A stretch of DNA of 64,000 bases from Gimesia fumaroli (GTDB taxonomy: Bacteria > Planctomycetota > Planctomycetia > Planctomycetales > Planctomycetaceae), in contig NZ_CP037452.1 in the NCBI RefSeq assembly GCF_007754425.1, positions 496,001 through 560,000 of the forward strand, written 5' to 3'. The notes below the pieces were generated by a model. That model ran no database searches and had not been told where the DNA came from. It saw only the letters and a list, made by a program, of their open reading frames with translations. Positions 40,626-49,817 of the stretch are shown here, in pieces (position 1 is the stretch's first letter; each line of letters begins with the position of its first letter). A program made the position numbers and the translations under genes.

Positions 40626-42893
40626 ATGACTGAGTTACGCTCCCACATTGGTATTGGTCCTGTTTATTCTGGTATTGGATCCTGGGACTGGATCGGTAAT
40701 GAGATGGGAGAGGAACTGTCGAAGAACTTTGAAATCGAATTCTTTACTGACTTTCTTCCCCAATGTGACCTGGCCATTATTGTTAAGTATGACTTTCCGC
40801 AGTTGATGGAGACAAGACCTGCAGATATCCCGATTATTTACTGCCCTGTAGATTGCTACGGATCTGTACGTGATATCGACCAAGACGGAAAGAGACTTTT
40901 TCAGTGCCAACAGATCATCACACACTCGGAATCGCTCCGAAAATATTTCAACGCATATGCTCCTGTTGAATATCTTGATCATCACCTTCGATTCATTTCT
41001 AGATCCCTGGACACCAAGCCAGAAGAAGGGCCGATTCTATGGACAGGTATTTTTTCGAACCTCTCGCCTTTAATTGAGTGGGTTAACCAGAATCCCTTAC
41101 CGCGAGACTTATGGATTCTTACGAATCTGGATCAGGAATCAATAACAGTCTCTCCGGCCAAACTAGGGTTCAGTCGAGCTTCTACAGTTCGCATTGAGAA
41201 CTGGACACCTGAAAAACATATTAAGTGGGCTGAACTTGCCAGTAGTGCCATCGATATCAAGGGAACTGATTTTCGGGCCAGACACAAACCCCCAACTAAA
41301 GCCATTGAATGCCTCGCATCCGGTTTGCCTCTGGCTATGAACTCAGACAGTTCCAGCGTCAGACATTTAGCCAAACAAGGGTTTCGAGTAGCTTCAGTCG
41401 ACGATCATGAATATTGGTTTTCTGATGAATATCGTGAACGAACGCTTGAATTTGGAGCTGAGTTACGAGAGTCACTTTCACGGAAGAACATCAGCAAGCG
41501 TTTCAAAACGATTATTGATCGCATATTGACTGGTGTATCTGCCAGGCAGACAGTGTCGCAGGGATTCTCAGTTCCCTCAGTGAATTCTGTAGCCACGTTG
41601 ACTGAATCTAACGGTTCCATCTCTCAACCACTTGATTCTGATGGTAACCAGAAAATCGCAATCGTCAGTTTTTTATATAACTGGCCATCGACGGGTGGTG
41701 GGAATATCCATACCACGGAACTGGTTCAATTTCTGGAACAATTCGGCTACGAAGTGCAACATTTCTGTGTCCGCCATGATCCCTGGCAGATCGGCCAGAT
41801 TGAATCTGGTGCTCCTATTCAAAGTCAAATCTTGAATTTTTCACCAGAAGAATGGAAAGCAAATACAATTCGGGATCGTATTCGAATGGCAGTTCGTGAG
41901 TGGGGGCCAGACTGTGTGCTCATCACAGACAGTTGGAATTTCAAACCCCATCTGGCAGATGCCGTCAATGAGTTTCCCTACTTTCTGCGAATGCAGGCCT
42001 TGGAGTGTCTTTGCCCCCTGAATAATTTGCAGATACTCCCAGGACCTCAAAGTATTATTACCTGTGAAAACAATCAATTTATCAACCCGGAGACGTGTTT
42101 TAACTGCCTGGTCAAAAATCGATCCGGTCAGCTTCACCAGTTAGAACGACAGCTTAGCGGAGTCGGATCGACTGAATACAATGAACTCCTACAGCAATCA
42201 TTTCAAAATGCGGAAGCAGTGTTGGTATTGAATCCCTCGATTGCATCGCAATATGAATCTTTTTGTGATCGTGTTGAAGTCGTCACCTGGGGAATGGATG
42301 ACTCCCGATTCCCCTGGCCACTGCCTGCATACGAACAGTGCCCCTCAGAAATCAGTAAATCCAAAGTTTCCATCATCTTTGCCGGGCTCATCCATGAACC
42401 AATCAAAGGGTTCCCTGTTTTACTGGCAGCCTGTGAACAGCTCTGGAAGACAAGGCAGGACTTCGAATTGATTGTTACCTCTGATCCCCCTCAGGAACAA
42501 CATGAATTTGTGAAGTATGTGGGCTGGAAGTCACAGGCAGAACTTCCCCATTGGTATCGGCACTCTGATGTCTGTGCCGTACCGACGGTCGTTCCTGATG
42601 GTCTGAGTCGAACATCAGTTGAAGCCATGGCCAGTGGTTTAGCCGTAATCGCCAGCAATCTTGGGGGACTTCCTTTTAGTGTTTCAGACCAGAAAACAGG
42701 GCTGCTCTGTCAACCAGGAGGTATCAGAGACTGGACTTCGAAGCTGAATCAACTGCTCGATCACCCAGAGCAACTATATGCCTATGGAGAAAATGGAAGA
42801 AGGCAATTTGAAGAACGATTTCGATGGAAGGGTGTCATCCAACGCGATTATCAACGACTTTTCAATAAGACAAGACAGCCTTTATTTAAATAA
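40626..42893 (+). CDS. Two-domain GT-B glycosyltransferase
   Basis: A 755-residue protein with two glycosyltransferase halves. Residues 1-300 resemble a degenerate GT-B fold (SHIGIGPVYSGIGSWDW, IIYCPVDCYGS, a late TKAIECLASGLPLAMNS). Residues 340-750 are a GT4-type enzyme: IAIVSFLYNWPSTGGGNIHTTEL with the Gly-rich acceptor loop, VITDSWNFKPHLAD, IIFAGLIHEPIKGF, and the sugar-nucleotide site WYRHSDVCAVPTVVPDGLSRTSVEAMASG, where SVEAMASG is the GT4 E-x7-E type signature. It is cytoplasmic and probably builds a surface glycan or decorates a protein. ATG 40626 has no Shine-Dalgarno sequence. First gene of a plus-strand run. Confidence 0.8.
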   Translation: MTELRSHIGIGPVYSGIGSWDWIGNEMGEELSKNFEIEFFTDFLPQCDLAIIVKYDFPQLMETRPADIPIIYCPVDCYGSVRDIDQDGKRLFQCQQIITHSESLRKYFNAYAPVEYLDHHLRFISRSLDTKPEEGPILWTGIFSNLSPLIEWVNQNPLPRDLWILTNLDQESITVSPAKLGFSRASTVRIENWTPEKHIKWAELASSAIDIKGTDFRARHKPPTKAIECLASGLPLAMNSDSSSVRHLAKQGFRVASVDDHEYWFSDEYRERTLEFGAELRESLSRKNISKRFKTIIDRILTGVSARQTVSQGFSVPSVNSVATLTESNGSISQPLDSDGNQKIAIVSFLYNWPSTGGGNIHTTELVQFLEQFGYEVQHFCVRHDPWQIGQIESGAPIQSQILNFSPEEWKANTIRDRIRMAVREWGPDCVLITDSWNFKPHLADAVNEFPYFLRMQALECLCPLNNLQILPGPQSIITCENNQFINPETCFNCLVKNRSGQLHQLERQLSGVGSTEYNELLQQSFQNAEAVLVLNPSIASQYESFCDRVEVVTWGMDDSRFPWPLPAYEQCPSEISKSKVSIIFAGLIHEPIKGFPVLLAACEQLWKTRQDFELIVTSDPPQEQHEFVKYVGWKSQAELPHWYRHSDVCAVPTVVPDGLSRTSVEAMASGLAVIASNLGGLPFSVSDQKTGLLCQPGGIRDWTSKLNQLLDHPEQLYAYGENGRRQFEERFRWKGVIQRDYQRLFNKTRQPLFK

Positions 42894-42915
42894 TCATGAC
42901 TTGGAAAGGATCTCC

Positions 42916-43437
42916 ATGGCGCATCCAGCACAACAAGAATTTTGTCACGAAGTAAAACAACGATTTTCGAACTTTTTTGAGGGGACACGAGTTCTGGAAG
43001 TCGGTTCACGCAACATTAATGGCTCTGTGCGTGACGAATTTATTAATTCAGATTACACCGGAATTGATGCAGAGGCAGGCCCTGATGTCGACCAGATTTG
43101 CTTAGGACATGAATTCCAGTCCGATCCGGGATCATTCGATGTCGTCTGTTCGAATGAAACTTTTGAGCATGATCCGTATGCTGCTCAGACTGTTTCTCAT
43201 ATGTTAACACTCCTGCGTCCTGGTGGCCTTTTCTTCATGACATGCGCAGGTGAAGGGCGAAAGGAGCATGGGACTACGCGCACCGGGACCCGCTATGGTC
43301 CTGATGCCAACTTCTATCAAAATGTCAGCCTGCCACTGTTTCTCTCCTGGATCCAAGAAACGATCTTTGAGGAACTCTATCTAAAACATAATCGACAGGC
43401 TAGCGACTTATATTGTTATGCCATCAAAGCACAATAG
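42916..43437 (+). CDS. SAM-dependent methyltransferase (class I)
   Basis: A 173-residue enzyme from ATG 42916, preceded by AAAGGA. Motif I is degenerate but recognisable (TRVLEVGSRNINGS), then YTGIDAEAGPDVD (acidic SAM-ribose residue), SFDVVCSNETFEHD and LRPGGLFFMTCAGEG, the usual class I series. It overlaps the next gene by 20 bases in another frame. With glycosyltransferases on both sides it probably methylates a sugar or nucleotide-sugar, but the substrate cannot be read from sequence. Confidence 0.8.
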   Translation: MAHPAQQEFCHEVKQRFSNFFEGTRVLEVGSRNINGSVRDEFINSDYTGIDAEAGPDVDQICLGHEFQSDPGSFDVVCSNETFEHDPYAAQTVSHMLTLLRPGGLFFMTCAGEGRKEHGTTRTGTRYGPDANFYQNVSLPLFLSWIQETIFEELYLKHNRQASDLYCYAIKAQ

Positions 43438-46400
43438 CTTCAAATCAGTGAGGAACACCGTGAATTTCAAGCGTATCGCTCTCATTTTTGACAATCAGAC
43501 ACGTCCCGAAACGACTGGATTTTACTGTCGTCGTGCATTAGGAAAATTAGTGGAAGTAGAACACTTTTTGCCAGAAGAAATTCCAGAAATTCCCGCTGAT
43601 CAGTTTGATCTGTTTCTCAATATTGATGATGGTTTTCGATATCACTTACCTGAGCATCTCAGACCAGCAGCTTGTTGGGTGATTGATACACACATGGATT
43701 TTCCTTGGTGTCTGGAAAAAGCATCTCATTACGATTATGTGTTTGCTGCGCAGCAAGATGGTGCCCGAAAACTGCAAAACGAAGGCATTTCATCCTCGCT
43801 ATGGTTGCCTTTAGCCTGTGATCCAGAAATTCACCGTCCCTATCAGGTAGAGAAACAGTATGACTTTTCTTTTGTAGGAAATCTGATTGGCCAGGAGCGG
43901 TGTGACTTACTTAATACGCTCGTTCAAAAATATCCGGATCACTTTATTGGCCAGAAATATTTTGAAGAGATGGCCCGCATCTATTCTGCCTCCCGCCTGA
44001 TCTTCAATCGCAGTGTCAAAAATGACATCAACATGCGCGTGTTCGAAGCATTAGGTTGTGGCAGTCTATTGCTCACCAACGATCTGGCTGAGAACGGACA
44101 GTCTGAACTGTTTTTAGAGGGGCAGCATCTTGCCACCTATACTTGTCCTGAAGAAATGCTCGACAAAGTGGACTATTACCTGAAACATGAGTCAGAACGG
44201 GAAAAACTTGCTCGGCAGGGACACGAGTTGGCGTTCGCTCAGCACACGTATCAGCAACGTATGCAAGCGTTACTAACATCGATTGAAGAGCGACAATCAA
44301 AAACCAGCGTTTCAATGAACGTGCTGACATCCTCTCGGGTGAATTCTTGGTCTGAAGAATCAAATCACATAAATCACCATATTCCCCTACCGGAGAAATC
44401 CGTTTCAGCCTGTCTGCTTTCCTGGAAACGTCCTGACAATCTCGGTCAAATCATTTCCCATCTGCGGCAGTACGCGTTCATTGATGACATCCTGATCTGG
44501 AACAACAATCCGGAAATACATCTGGAAATCGACATCGCGGGCGTACGCGTCATTCAAGCCGATCAAAATCTAGTTACTTATGGACGGTTTTTATGTGCTC
44601 AACAAGCGCAACATCCAATTATTTTCACGCAGGACGATGATTGTATCGTCCACAACATTCCTGAACTGTACGAAGCCTTTCTTGCATCACCCGATCGGAT
44701 TGCCCATGGACTCAAGCGTCCCCATCTGTTTGCGAATGTAGAGAACTATTTCGGAAAGGCACAGATGTCTCTGGTGGGCTGGGGAGCCTTTTTTCGAAAA
44801 GAATGGGTAAATGCATTCGATGCGTACAAAGGGAAATATGGGGTTGACGAACTTCTGGTTCGAAAAGCGGATCGTATCTTTTCGTTGTTGCTAAATCGCC
44901 GACACCAATCAATGTTAGCGGAAGTCACCGATCTGGAAGGGGCCAGTGGAGACGAAGCACTCTCGGTTCGTGAGGACCACATGGACCTGAGCAAGAAAGC
45001 CGTGAAACGAGCGCTCTCCCTATTGGAAAGTAGTTCCGATCACCAGATTATAAAACCTGATGTTGGAGATAGAATCATTCCCACACTTCCTCAAAGTTCA
45101 TCCAAACAGGATCGTCCTTATTTCGAATTCCCTCGTCCAGAAGTCGTGGCTTTAATTCCGTCAACAGCACAAACAATACTCGACCTAGGATGCGGTACGG
45201 GACGCTTGGGTGAATTACTCAAACAGCGCCAATCAGCACAGGTTGCAGGAGTTGAATTAGATCCACTGGCAGCACAGGACGCCCGTAATCGTCTGGACCG
45301 AGTCGTTCAACACGATATCGAAATACTCTCCAATGAATTTTCTGAAGCAGAATTTGATTGTGTGGTTTGTGCGGATGTGCTTGAGCATTTGAAGTCTCCG
45401 GATCAGACTTTAAAGCAAATTGCCCATTGGCTGACTCCAGACGGAACGATTGTTGCCAGTATCCCCAATGTCAGAAATCAAAGTGTTCTCGCTGGGCTGA
45501 TTGAAGGAAACTGGACTTACGAACGTGCTGGGTTGCTTGATCAAACACATTACCGATTTTTCACCAGGCGCGAGATCGAAAAACTGTTCTTCCGCGCCGG
45601 TTACCAGATCGACCAACTCCAGATTGTGCCAGGACCGGGATACCAGCAATGGCAAAAACAGGGATACCCGGGTAAAGTTCAAATCGGCAGTCTGCACATT
45701 GATGGTCTCCCTCCTGAGGAAGTCGAAGAATTCTACGCCTATCAGTATTTGATTACCGCTACCAAACACCCTCAACCGGATTATGGCCTGACTTCGATTA
45801 TCATTGTGACGCATAATCAACTGCCCTATACACAGCAGTGCATCGACAGTTTAAGAATGCGAACCGATGAGCCGTATGAACTCATCCTGGTCGACAATGG
45901 CTCCACCGATGGTACTCCCGAATATCTTAACTCACTAGCTGACGCCCAAGTGATCCTGAATTCCGACAATCGAGGATTCCCCGCAGCGGTCAATCAGGGT
46001 ATCGCGGCTGCTTCAGGAGACAATCTTCTGCTTCTGAATAATGACACATTGATGACCACGGGTTGGTTACATCGCCTGCTGGCACGATTACATTCTTCTG
46101 AAGATATTGGAATTGTGGGCCCCGTTTCCAATAATATCAGCGGACCTCAGCAGATCCCCGTGACTTATACCGATTTATCCAGCCTGGATGGTTTCGCCTG
46201 GGATTGGGGAAAACGACATGATCAGCAGTCGCTGGATGAATCCAGGCTGGTTGGTTTTTGCATGCTCTTCAAACGAACGTTGGTTGACAAAATTGGAACA
46301 CTGGATGAACGCTTCGGGATTGGATGCTTTGAAGACGACGATTATTGTCGCAGGGCCAACGCTGCAGGATACCGTACCGTGATTGCTGCCGACTCGTTCG

Positions 46401-48154
46401 TGCATCACTTCGGTAGTCGCTCTTTCATTGGATCAAATGCAGATTTCACAGGAATCATGCAAGAAAATGAGCAGAAATATCAAGAGAAATGGCAAGCACC
46501 AGTCGAACAAAAAGAACCGTCTCAAGACACAATGGAAGCTGACAAAGTCGATTTTCCACATACGCTCTCACTCTGCATGATTGTCCGCGACAATGAAGAT
46601 ACCATCGGTCCTTGCCTGGAAAGCATTCGCTCCTGGGTGGATGAAATTATCATTGTTGACACCGGTTCAAAAGATCGTACACCTGACATCTGCCGTGAAT
46701 ACGGTGCCCGCATGTTCGAATTCCCCTGGTGTGATGATTTTTCAGCTGCACGTAATGAGTCTATCAAGCATGCTCTAGGAAAATGGATATTCTGGATGGA
46801 CTCCGATGATACCATCACGGAAGAATGCGGTCGAAAGCTAAAAGAACTGGCGGCACAAGATCATCCGGATCATCTGCTGGGTTTCATCATGCAAGTTCAT
46901 TGTCCGGGACCGGAAGGTGACGTCAGCATGACGGCCGTGGATCATGTGAAGCTGTTCCGGAATTACCCGGACTTGCAGTTCGAGCATCGGATTCATGAGC
47001 AGATTATTCCCGCCATCCGTAGGAGAGGAGGCGATGTATCCTGGACCGATCTGTATGTTGTGCATTCAGGATCTGATCACAGTGTCGAAGGACGAAAGCG
47101 AAAGCTGGAACGCGATTATCGGCTCCTCGAACTGGATAATGCGGAACGTCCCAACCATCCCTTTGTGCTCTTCAATCTGGGAATGACTTATGCAGATGAT
47201 GAGAAATACCCAGAGGCCATCAAGTATCTGAAACAATGTCTGGATGTCTCTCATCCCAGTGAATCCCAGGTTCGCAAGGCCTATGCATTGTTGGTCAATG
47301 CCCTTTCTCAAAACGAGCAACACCAGGAGGCCTGGGACTATTGTTGCCAGGGGCTGACCCACTTTCCCGGTGACAAGGAGCTTTTGTTTCGGCAAGCGAT
47401 GTTACACCACCACTTTGGTCGGTTAATTGATGCAGAAAAAACATATCTGCGAGTCCTGAATGAACAAACCGATCGCCACTTTACCAGTATCGATGTCGGT
47501 CTGTGTGGTTACAAAACTCGGCATAACCTCGCCGTTGTTTATGATGACATGGGCAAGCACGAACAGGCGGAAGAACAATGGCGTCTCATCATCGAAGAAG
47601 TTCCAACCTATACCACTGCCTGGAAATGTCTGGGAGAAACTCTACTCAAAGCCAATAAACTGGATCAGGTCGAACAGCTGACAATGACGATGCGAGGGCA
47701 GGTTGAAACCCACATTGATGGCTTCATTCTCTCTGCACGACTATTGGAGCAGCAAGGTGGTCCAAATCAAGCGATAGAATTGTTGCAAAACAAGCTCGCA
47801 CAGAAACCACAGGAACTTGATTTGTTGAGAGAGCTTTGCCGTTTACATTTCGAACAATCCGCGCCAGAGGACTCACTAAATGTCCTGCAAAAATTAGCCG
47901 AACTGGATCCTAGTGATGCTTCAGCCTTTCATAATTTGGGAACGGCCTTCCTGCAGCTCAATCAATTTGAAGAAGCAGTTGCAAACTACAAAAAATCGCT
48001 AGAGCTTCGACCTCAATCACCAGAAACCTGGAACCTTCTTGGTCATGCTTATCAAAACCAGGGAGATTCACAAAATGCTCAAAGTGCCTGGCAGGAGACA
48101 TTACGGCTTTTTCCAGACCATCAGGAAGCGGCACAATTGCTAAATTCGATCTGA
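43418..48154 (+). CDS. Giant fusion: CgeB-like, methyltransferase, two GT2 domains and TPRs
   Basis: A 1578-residue protein with at least five modules. Residues 1-290 are CgeB-like (FVGNLIGQERCDLL, VFEALGCGSLLLTND). Residues 325-540 resemble a GT-A domain (SACLLSWKRPDNLG, ILIWNNNPE, IFTQDDDCIVH). Residues 580-730 are a class I methyltransferase (ILDLGCGTGRLGEL, FDCVVCADVLEHL). A GT2 domain starts near 790 (TSIIIVTHNQLPYTQQC, LVDNGSTDG) and a second near 1048 (LSLCMIVRDNEDTIGPCL, IVDTGSKDRTPD, WMDSDDT). TPR repeats fill about 1260-1575. It could assemble and methylate an oligosaccharide in one polypeptide. It starts inside the methyltransferase gene end, so translation may be coupled. Confidence 0.82.
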   Translation: MPSKHNSFKSVRNTVNFKRIALIFDNQTRPETTGFYCRRALGKLVEVEHFLPEEIPEIPADQFDLFLNIDDGFRYHLPEHLRPAACWVIDTHMDFPWCLEKASHYDYVFAAQQDGARKLQNEGISSSLWLPLACDPEIHRPYQVEKQYDFSFVGNLIGQERCDLLNTLVQKYPDHFIGQKYFEEMARIYSASRLIFNRSVKNDINMRVFEALGCGSLLLTNDLAENGQSELFLEGQHLATYTCPEEMLDKVDYYLKHESEREKLARQGHELAFAQHTYQQRMQALLTSIEERQSKTSVSMNVLTSSRVNSWSEESNHINHHIPLPEKSVSACLLSWKRPDNLGQIISHLRQYAFIDDILIWNNNPEIHLEIDIAGVRVIQADQNLVTYGRFLCAQQAQHPIIFTQDDDCIVHNIPELYEAFLASPDRIAHGLKRPHLFANVENYFGKAQMSLVGWGAFFRKEWVNAFDAYKGKYGVDELLVRKADRIFSLLLNRRHQSMLAEVTDLEGASGDEALSVREDHMDLSKKAVKRALSLLESSSDHQIIKPDVGDRIIPTLPQSSSKQDRPYFEFPRPEVVALIPSTAQTILDLGCGTGRLGELLKQRQSAQVAGVELDPLAAQDARNRLDRVVQHDIEILSNEFSEAEFDCVVCADVLEHLKSPDQTLKQIAHWLTPDGTIVASIPNVRNQSVLAGLIEGNWTYERAGLLDQTHYRFFTRREIEKLFFRAGYQIDQLQIVPGPGYQQWQKQGYPGKVQIGSLHIDGLPPEEVEEFYAYQYLITATKHPQPDYGLTSIIIVTHNQLPYTQQCIDSLRMRTDEPYELILVDNGSTDGTPEYLNSLADAQVILNSDNRGFPAAVNQGIAAASGDNLLLLNNDTLMTTGWLHRLLARLHSSEDIGIVGPVSNNISGPQQIPVTYTDLSSLDGFAWDWGKRHDQQSLDESRLVGFCMLFKRTLVDKIGTLDERFGIGCFEDDDYCRRANAAGYRTVIAADSFVHHFGSRSFIGSNADFTGIMQENEQKYQEKWQAPVEQKEPSQDTMEADKVDFPHTLSLCMIVRDNEDTIGPCLESIRSWVDEIIIVDTGSKDRTPDICREYGARMFEFPWCDDFSAARNESIKHALGKWIFWMDSDDTITEECGRKLKELAAQDHPDHLLGFIMQVHCPGPEGDVSMTAVDHVKLFRNYPDLQFEHRIHEQIIPAIRRRGGDVSWTDLYVVHSGSDHSVEGRKRKLERDYRLLELDNAERPNHPFVLFNLGMTYADDEKYPEAIKYLKQCLDVSHPSESQVRKAYALLVNALSQNEQHQEAWDYCCQGLTHFPGDKELLFRQAMLHHHFGRLIDAEKTYLRVLNEQTDRHFTSIDVGLCGYKTRHNLAVVYDDMGKHEQAEEQWRLIIEEVPTYTTAWKCLGETLLKANKLDQVEQLTMTMRGQVETHIDGFILSARLLEQQGGPNQAIELLQNKLAQKPQELDLLRELCRLHFEQSAPEDSLNVLQKLAELDPSDASAFHNLGTAFLQLNQFEEAVANYKKSLELRPQSPETWNLLGHAYQNQGDSQNAQSAWQETLRLFPDHQEAAQLLNSI

Positions 48155-48210
48155 ATTTACATCTGGAATGTGAACTAACATAACTCTGAAAAAGTAGAAA
48201 AGAAATTTCT

Positions 48211-48549
48211 ATGCCAAACTCTAACCCTGTTTGTGTTCCAGCAACCCCTCAAGATTGTAAAGACTTGAATATCACAGAACTAGGTACAACAACTCCATTT
48301 CTCTGTCTGTCAGGTGCTACACGGGATAAAAACGGACCTATTGGCAGTATTACACTGAAATTTGATCTCGCTGCTGCTTGGGAATGGGATGATGGGACTT
48401 CTGATACGATTTGGACTTTCTATTGCTCAAGTACTGGTTGGAGAATCCAGTGGCTTATTAATGGAATTCCCGGTTTCGAGGAGGCAACTGGCGGTAATTT
48501 TCCCAATATTATTTTTCCAAACTTTGGCACAACAGGGGGATGGTGCTGA
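48211..48549 (+). CDS. Small protein with MPNSNP start, body type A
   Basis: A 112-residue protein. It begins MPNSNPVCVP, a start shared with the genes at 48927 and 63169. The body aligns with the 48927 product: FLCLSGATRDKNGP, a Trp-rich middle (AWEWDD, GWRIQWL), EATGGNFPNIIFPNF and a final Cys. It has no hydrophobic signal sequence. The spacing of Cys and Trp suggests a small beta-rich, probably disulfide-bonded domain. No known family is recognised. It follows the giant glycosyltransferase by 56 bases. Confidence 0.65.
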   Translation: MPNSNPVCVPATPQDCKDLNITELGTTTPFLCLSGATRDKNGPIGSITLKFDLAAAWEWDDGTSDTIWTFYCSSTGWRIQWLINGIPGFEEATGGNFPNIIFPNFGTTGGWC

Positions 48550-48926
48550 TGGCTTCACATCACACTATCAACCAAACCTACTGTGTCGATCAGGAATTGT
48601 TATGCCGAATTTCAATTCAGCCAGGAAATCTAATGCCGAGCAGGTCCTCGAGCCTCCAAAATTCCAGCATCTTTTATGGATGGGGCACCAACAGAAAAAA
48701 ACAAAAAAGAATGCACTGAATACACTTGCATACAAAATTTCACCATTCTCAGGAAAACAAATTGACAAATTGACGCCTCCGTTTATCATAAAACTCATAA
48801 CAAATCAGTACAGTACATGAACAATATAAATTATTAATAATATGTTTAATTGTTTATGTTTACGATAACAGATATGAAAGTCCACTAAACTATACAGTTT
48901 TGTTCATTTGATCAAAAGGAGGGGAA
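48550..48926. other. Stretch between small-protein genes, possible decayed copy
   Basis: Plus-strand codons from ATG 48602 read MPNFNSARKSNAEQVL and run to 48820 without resembling the neighbours, so this may be a decayed MPNSNP gene or chance. The rest (48820-48920) is AT-rich leader with a strong AAAGGAGGGG just before the next gene. Confidence 0.4.
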
Positions 48927-49262
48927 GTGCCTAACTCCAACCCATTTTGTGAAACCAAAAGTCAGTGTAGTGATAGTGAAGCTGCTTCCCTTGTAGCTCA
49001 GTATCCACAGTTATGCGTTTCAGGTGACTTTGCGGATGATCAGGGGCCGGTTGCCGGACCAGTCACTTTTGAAGGCTCGGGGTCGGCATGGTTCGCACCA
49101 CTAGGCGGTGTCACCTACCATCTTTTATGCAAAGATTCTGTCTGGCATATGAATTGGGGAGGGTGGCCTGGAGTTTCAGGAGATGAGGATGCGACAGGAG
49201 GTTCAATTCCATACGTGAGTTTCTCGAGTTTTTCTACTGCCCCAGGTGCTTGTCAGTCATGA
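48927..49262 (+). CDS. Small protein with MPNSNP start, body type A (second copy)
   Basis: A 111-residue protein using a GTG start behind AAAGGAGGGG. It begins with the same six residues, MPNSNPFCET, and its body matches the 48211 gene: LCVSGDFADDQGPV, WHMNWGGWPG, DEDATGGSIPYVSF and a late Cys. Sequence identity is modest, so the pair is not a recent duplication, while the start is held constant. Function unknown; perhaps a secreted or surface protein with an N-terminal recognition tag. Confidence 0.68.
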   Translation: MPNSNPFCETKSQCSDSEAASLVAQYPQLCVSGDFADDQGPVAGPVTFEGSGSAWFAPLGGVTYHLLCKDSVWHMNWGGWPGVSGDEDATGGSIPYVSFSSFSTAPGACQS

Positions 49263-49357
49263 TAACGGGATGTTGTAAAGTCCATTAGACCTTCCCATTG
49301 ATCCATTTGAGTTTTGGTACAAAAGGTTGATTTAAAAAAAGGAGTTTCTAAACAACC

Positions 49358-49789
49358 ATGTCGCTGAAAGACAAACTTATGCAACGGCTTGATCCGGAAG
49401 GGCTCAAGTCCAAAAACTTCGGCTGCTGTACCGGAGCGACCATGCCTTCCCGTCGATTAACAGCGACTTTGATCGATGTCAGTTCCGGTGGCTGCGAATG
49501 TCTGGACGGCATTTCTTTCTCATTGAACTTTGCGGGCCACAGTAGCTGGTTTGGAGAGTACGAATCAGACGTCTGTGGAACGCAGAAAATTGCGGCAGGC
49601 TTGATTTGTTTACGTGACCAGACAGGCTTTCATTGGCGTGGGGGCGTCATTTGTGGGGATGGGCATTTTATCGGTATCGAAGATCTTGATTCCTGCGATC
49701 CCTTTTTGCTCGAATTCCCAGCCCTACCATTAAGAAAATCTCAGTGCTGCAGCGAGAGTCAACACTTGATCCTAACTATTACAGCTTAA
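49358..49789 (+). CDS. Small Cys-rich protein, body type B
   Basis: A 143-residue protein without the MPNSNP start (MSLKDKLMQRLDPEGLKSKN). Its body has nine or more Cys, beginning FGCCTGA, and the order CC ... TLIDVSSGGCECLDGISF ... CG ... DSCDPFLLEF ... QCC ... LTITA, which follows the gene at 63169. A ribosome binding site (AAAGGAG) lies 13 bases before the ATG. It precedes a glycosyltransferase gene with its own Cys-rich repeats. Probably an extracytoplasmic disulfide-rich domain, although no signal peptide is visible. Confidence 0.6.
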   Translation: MSLKDKLMQRLDPEGLKSKNFGCCTGATMPSRRLTATLIDVSSGGCECLDGISFSLNFAGHSSWFGEYESDVCGTQKIAAGLICLRDQTGFHWRGGVICGDGHFIGIEDLDSCDPFLLEFPALPLRKSQCCSESQHLILTITA

Positions 49790-49817
49790 CGGAATTTGGA
49801 TTGGACAAAGAAAAAGC

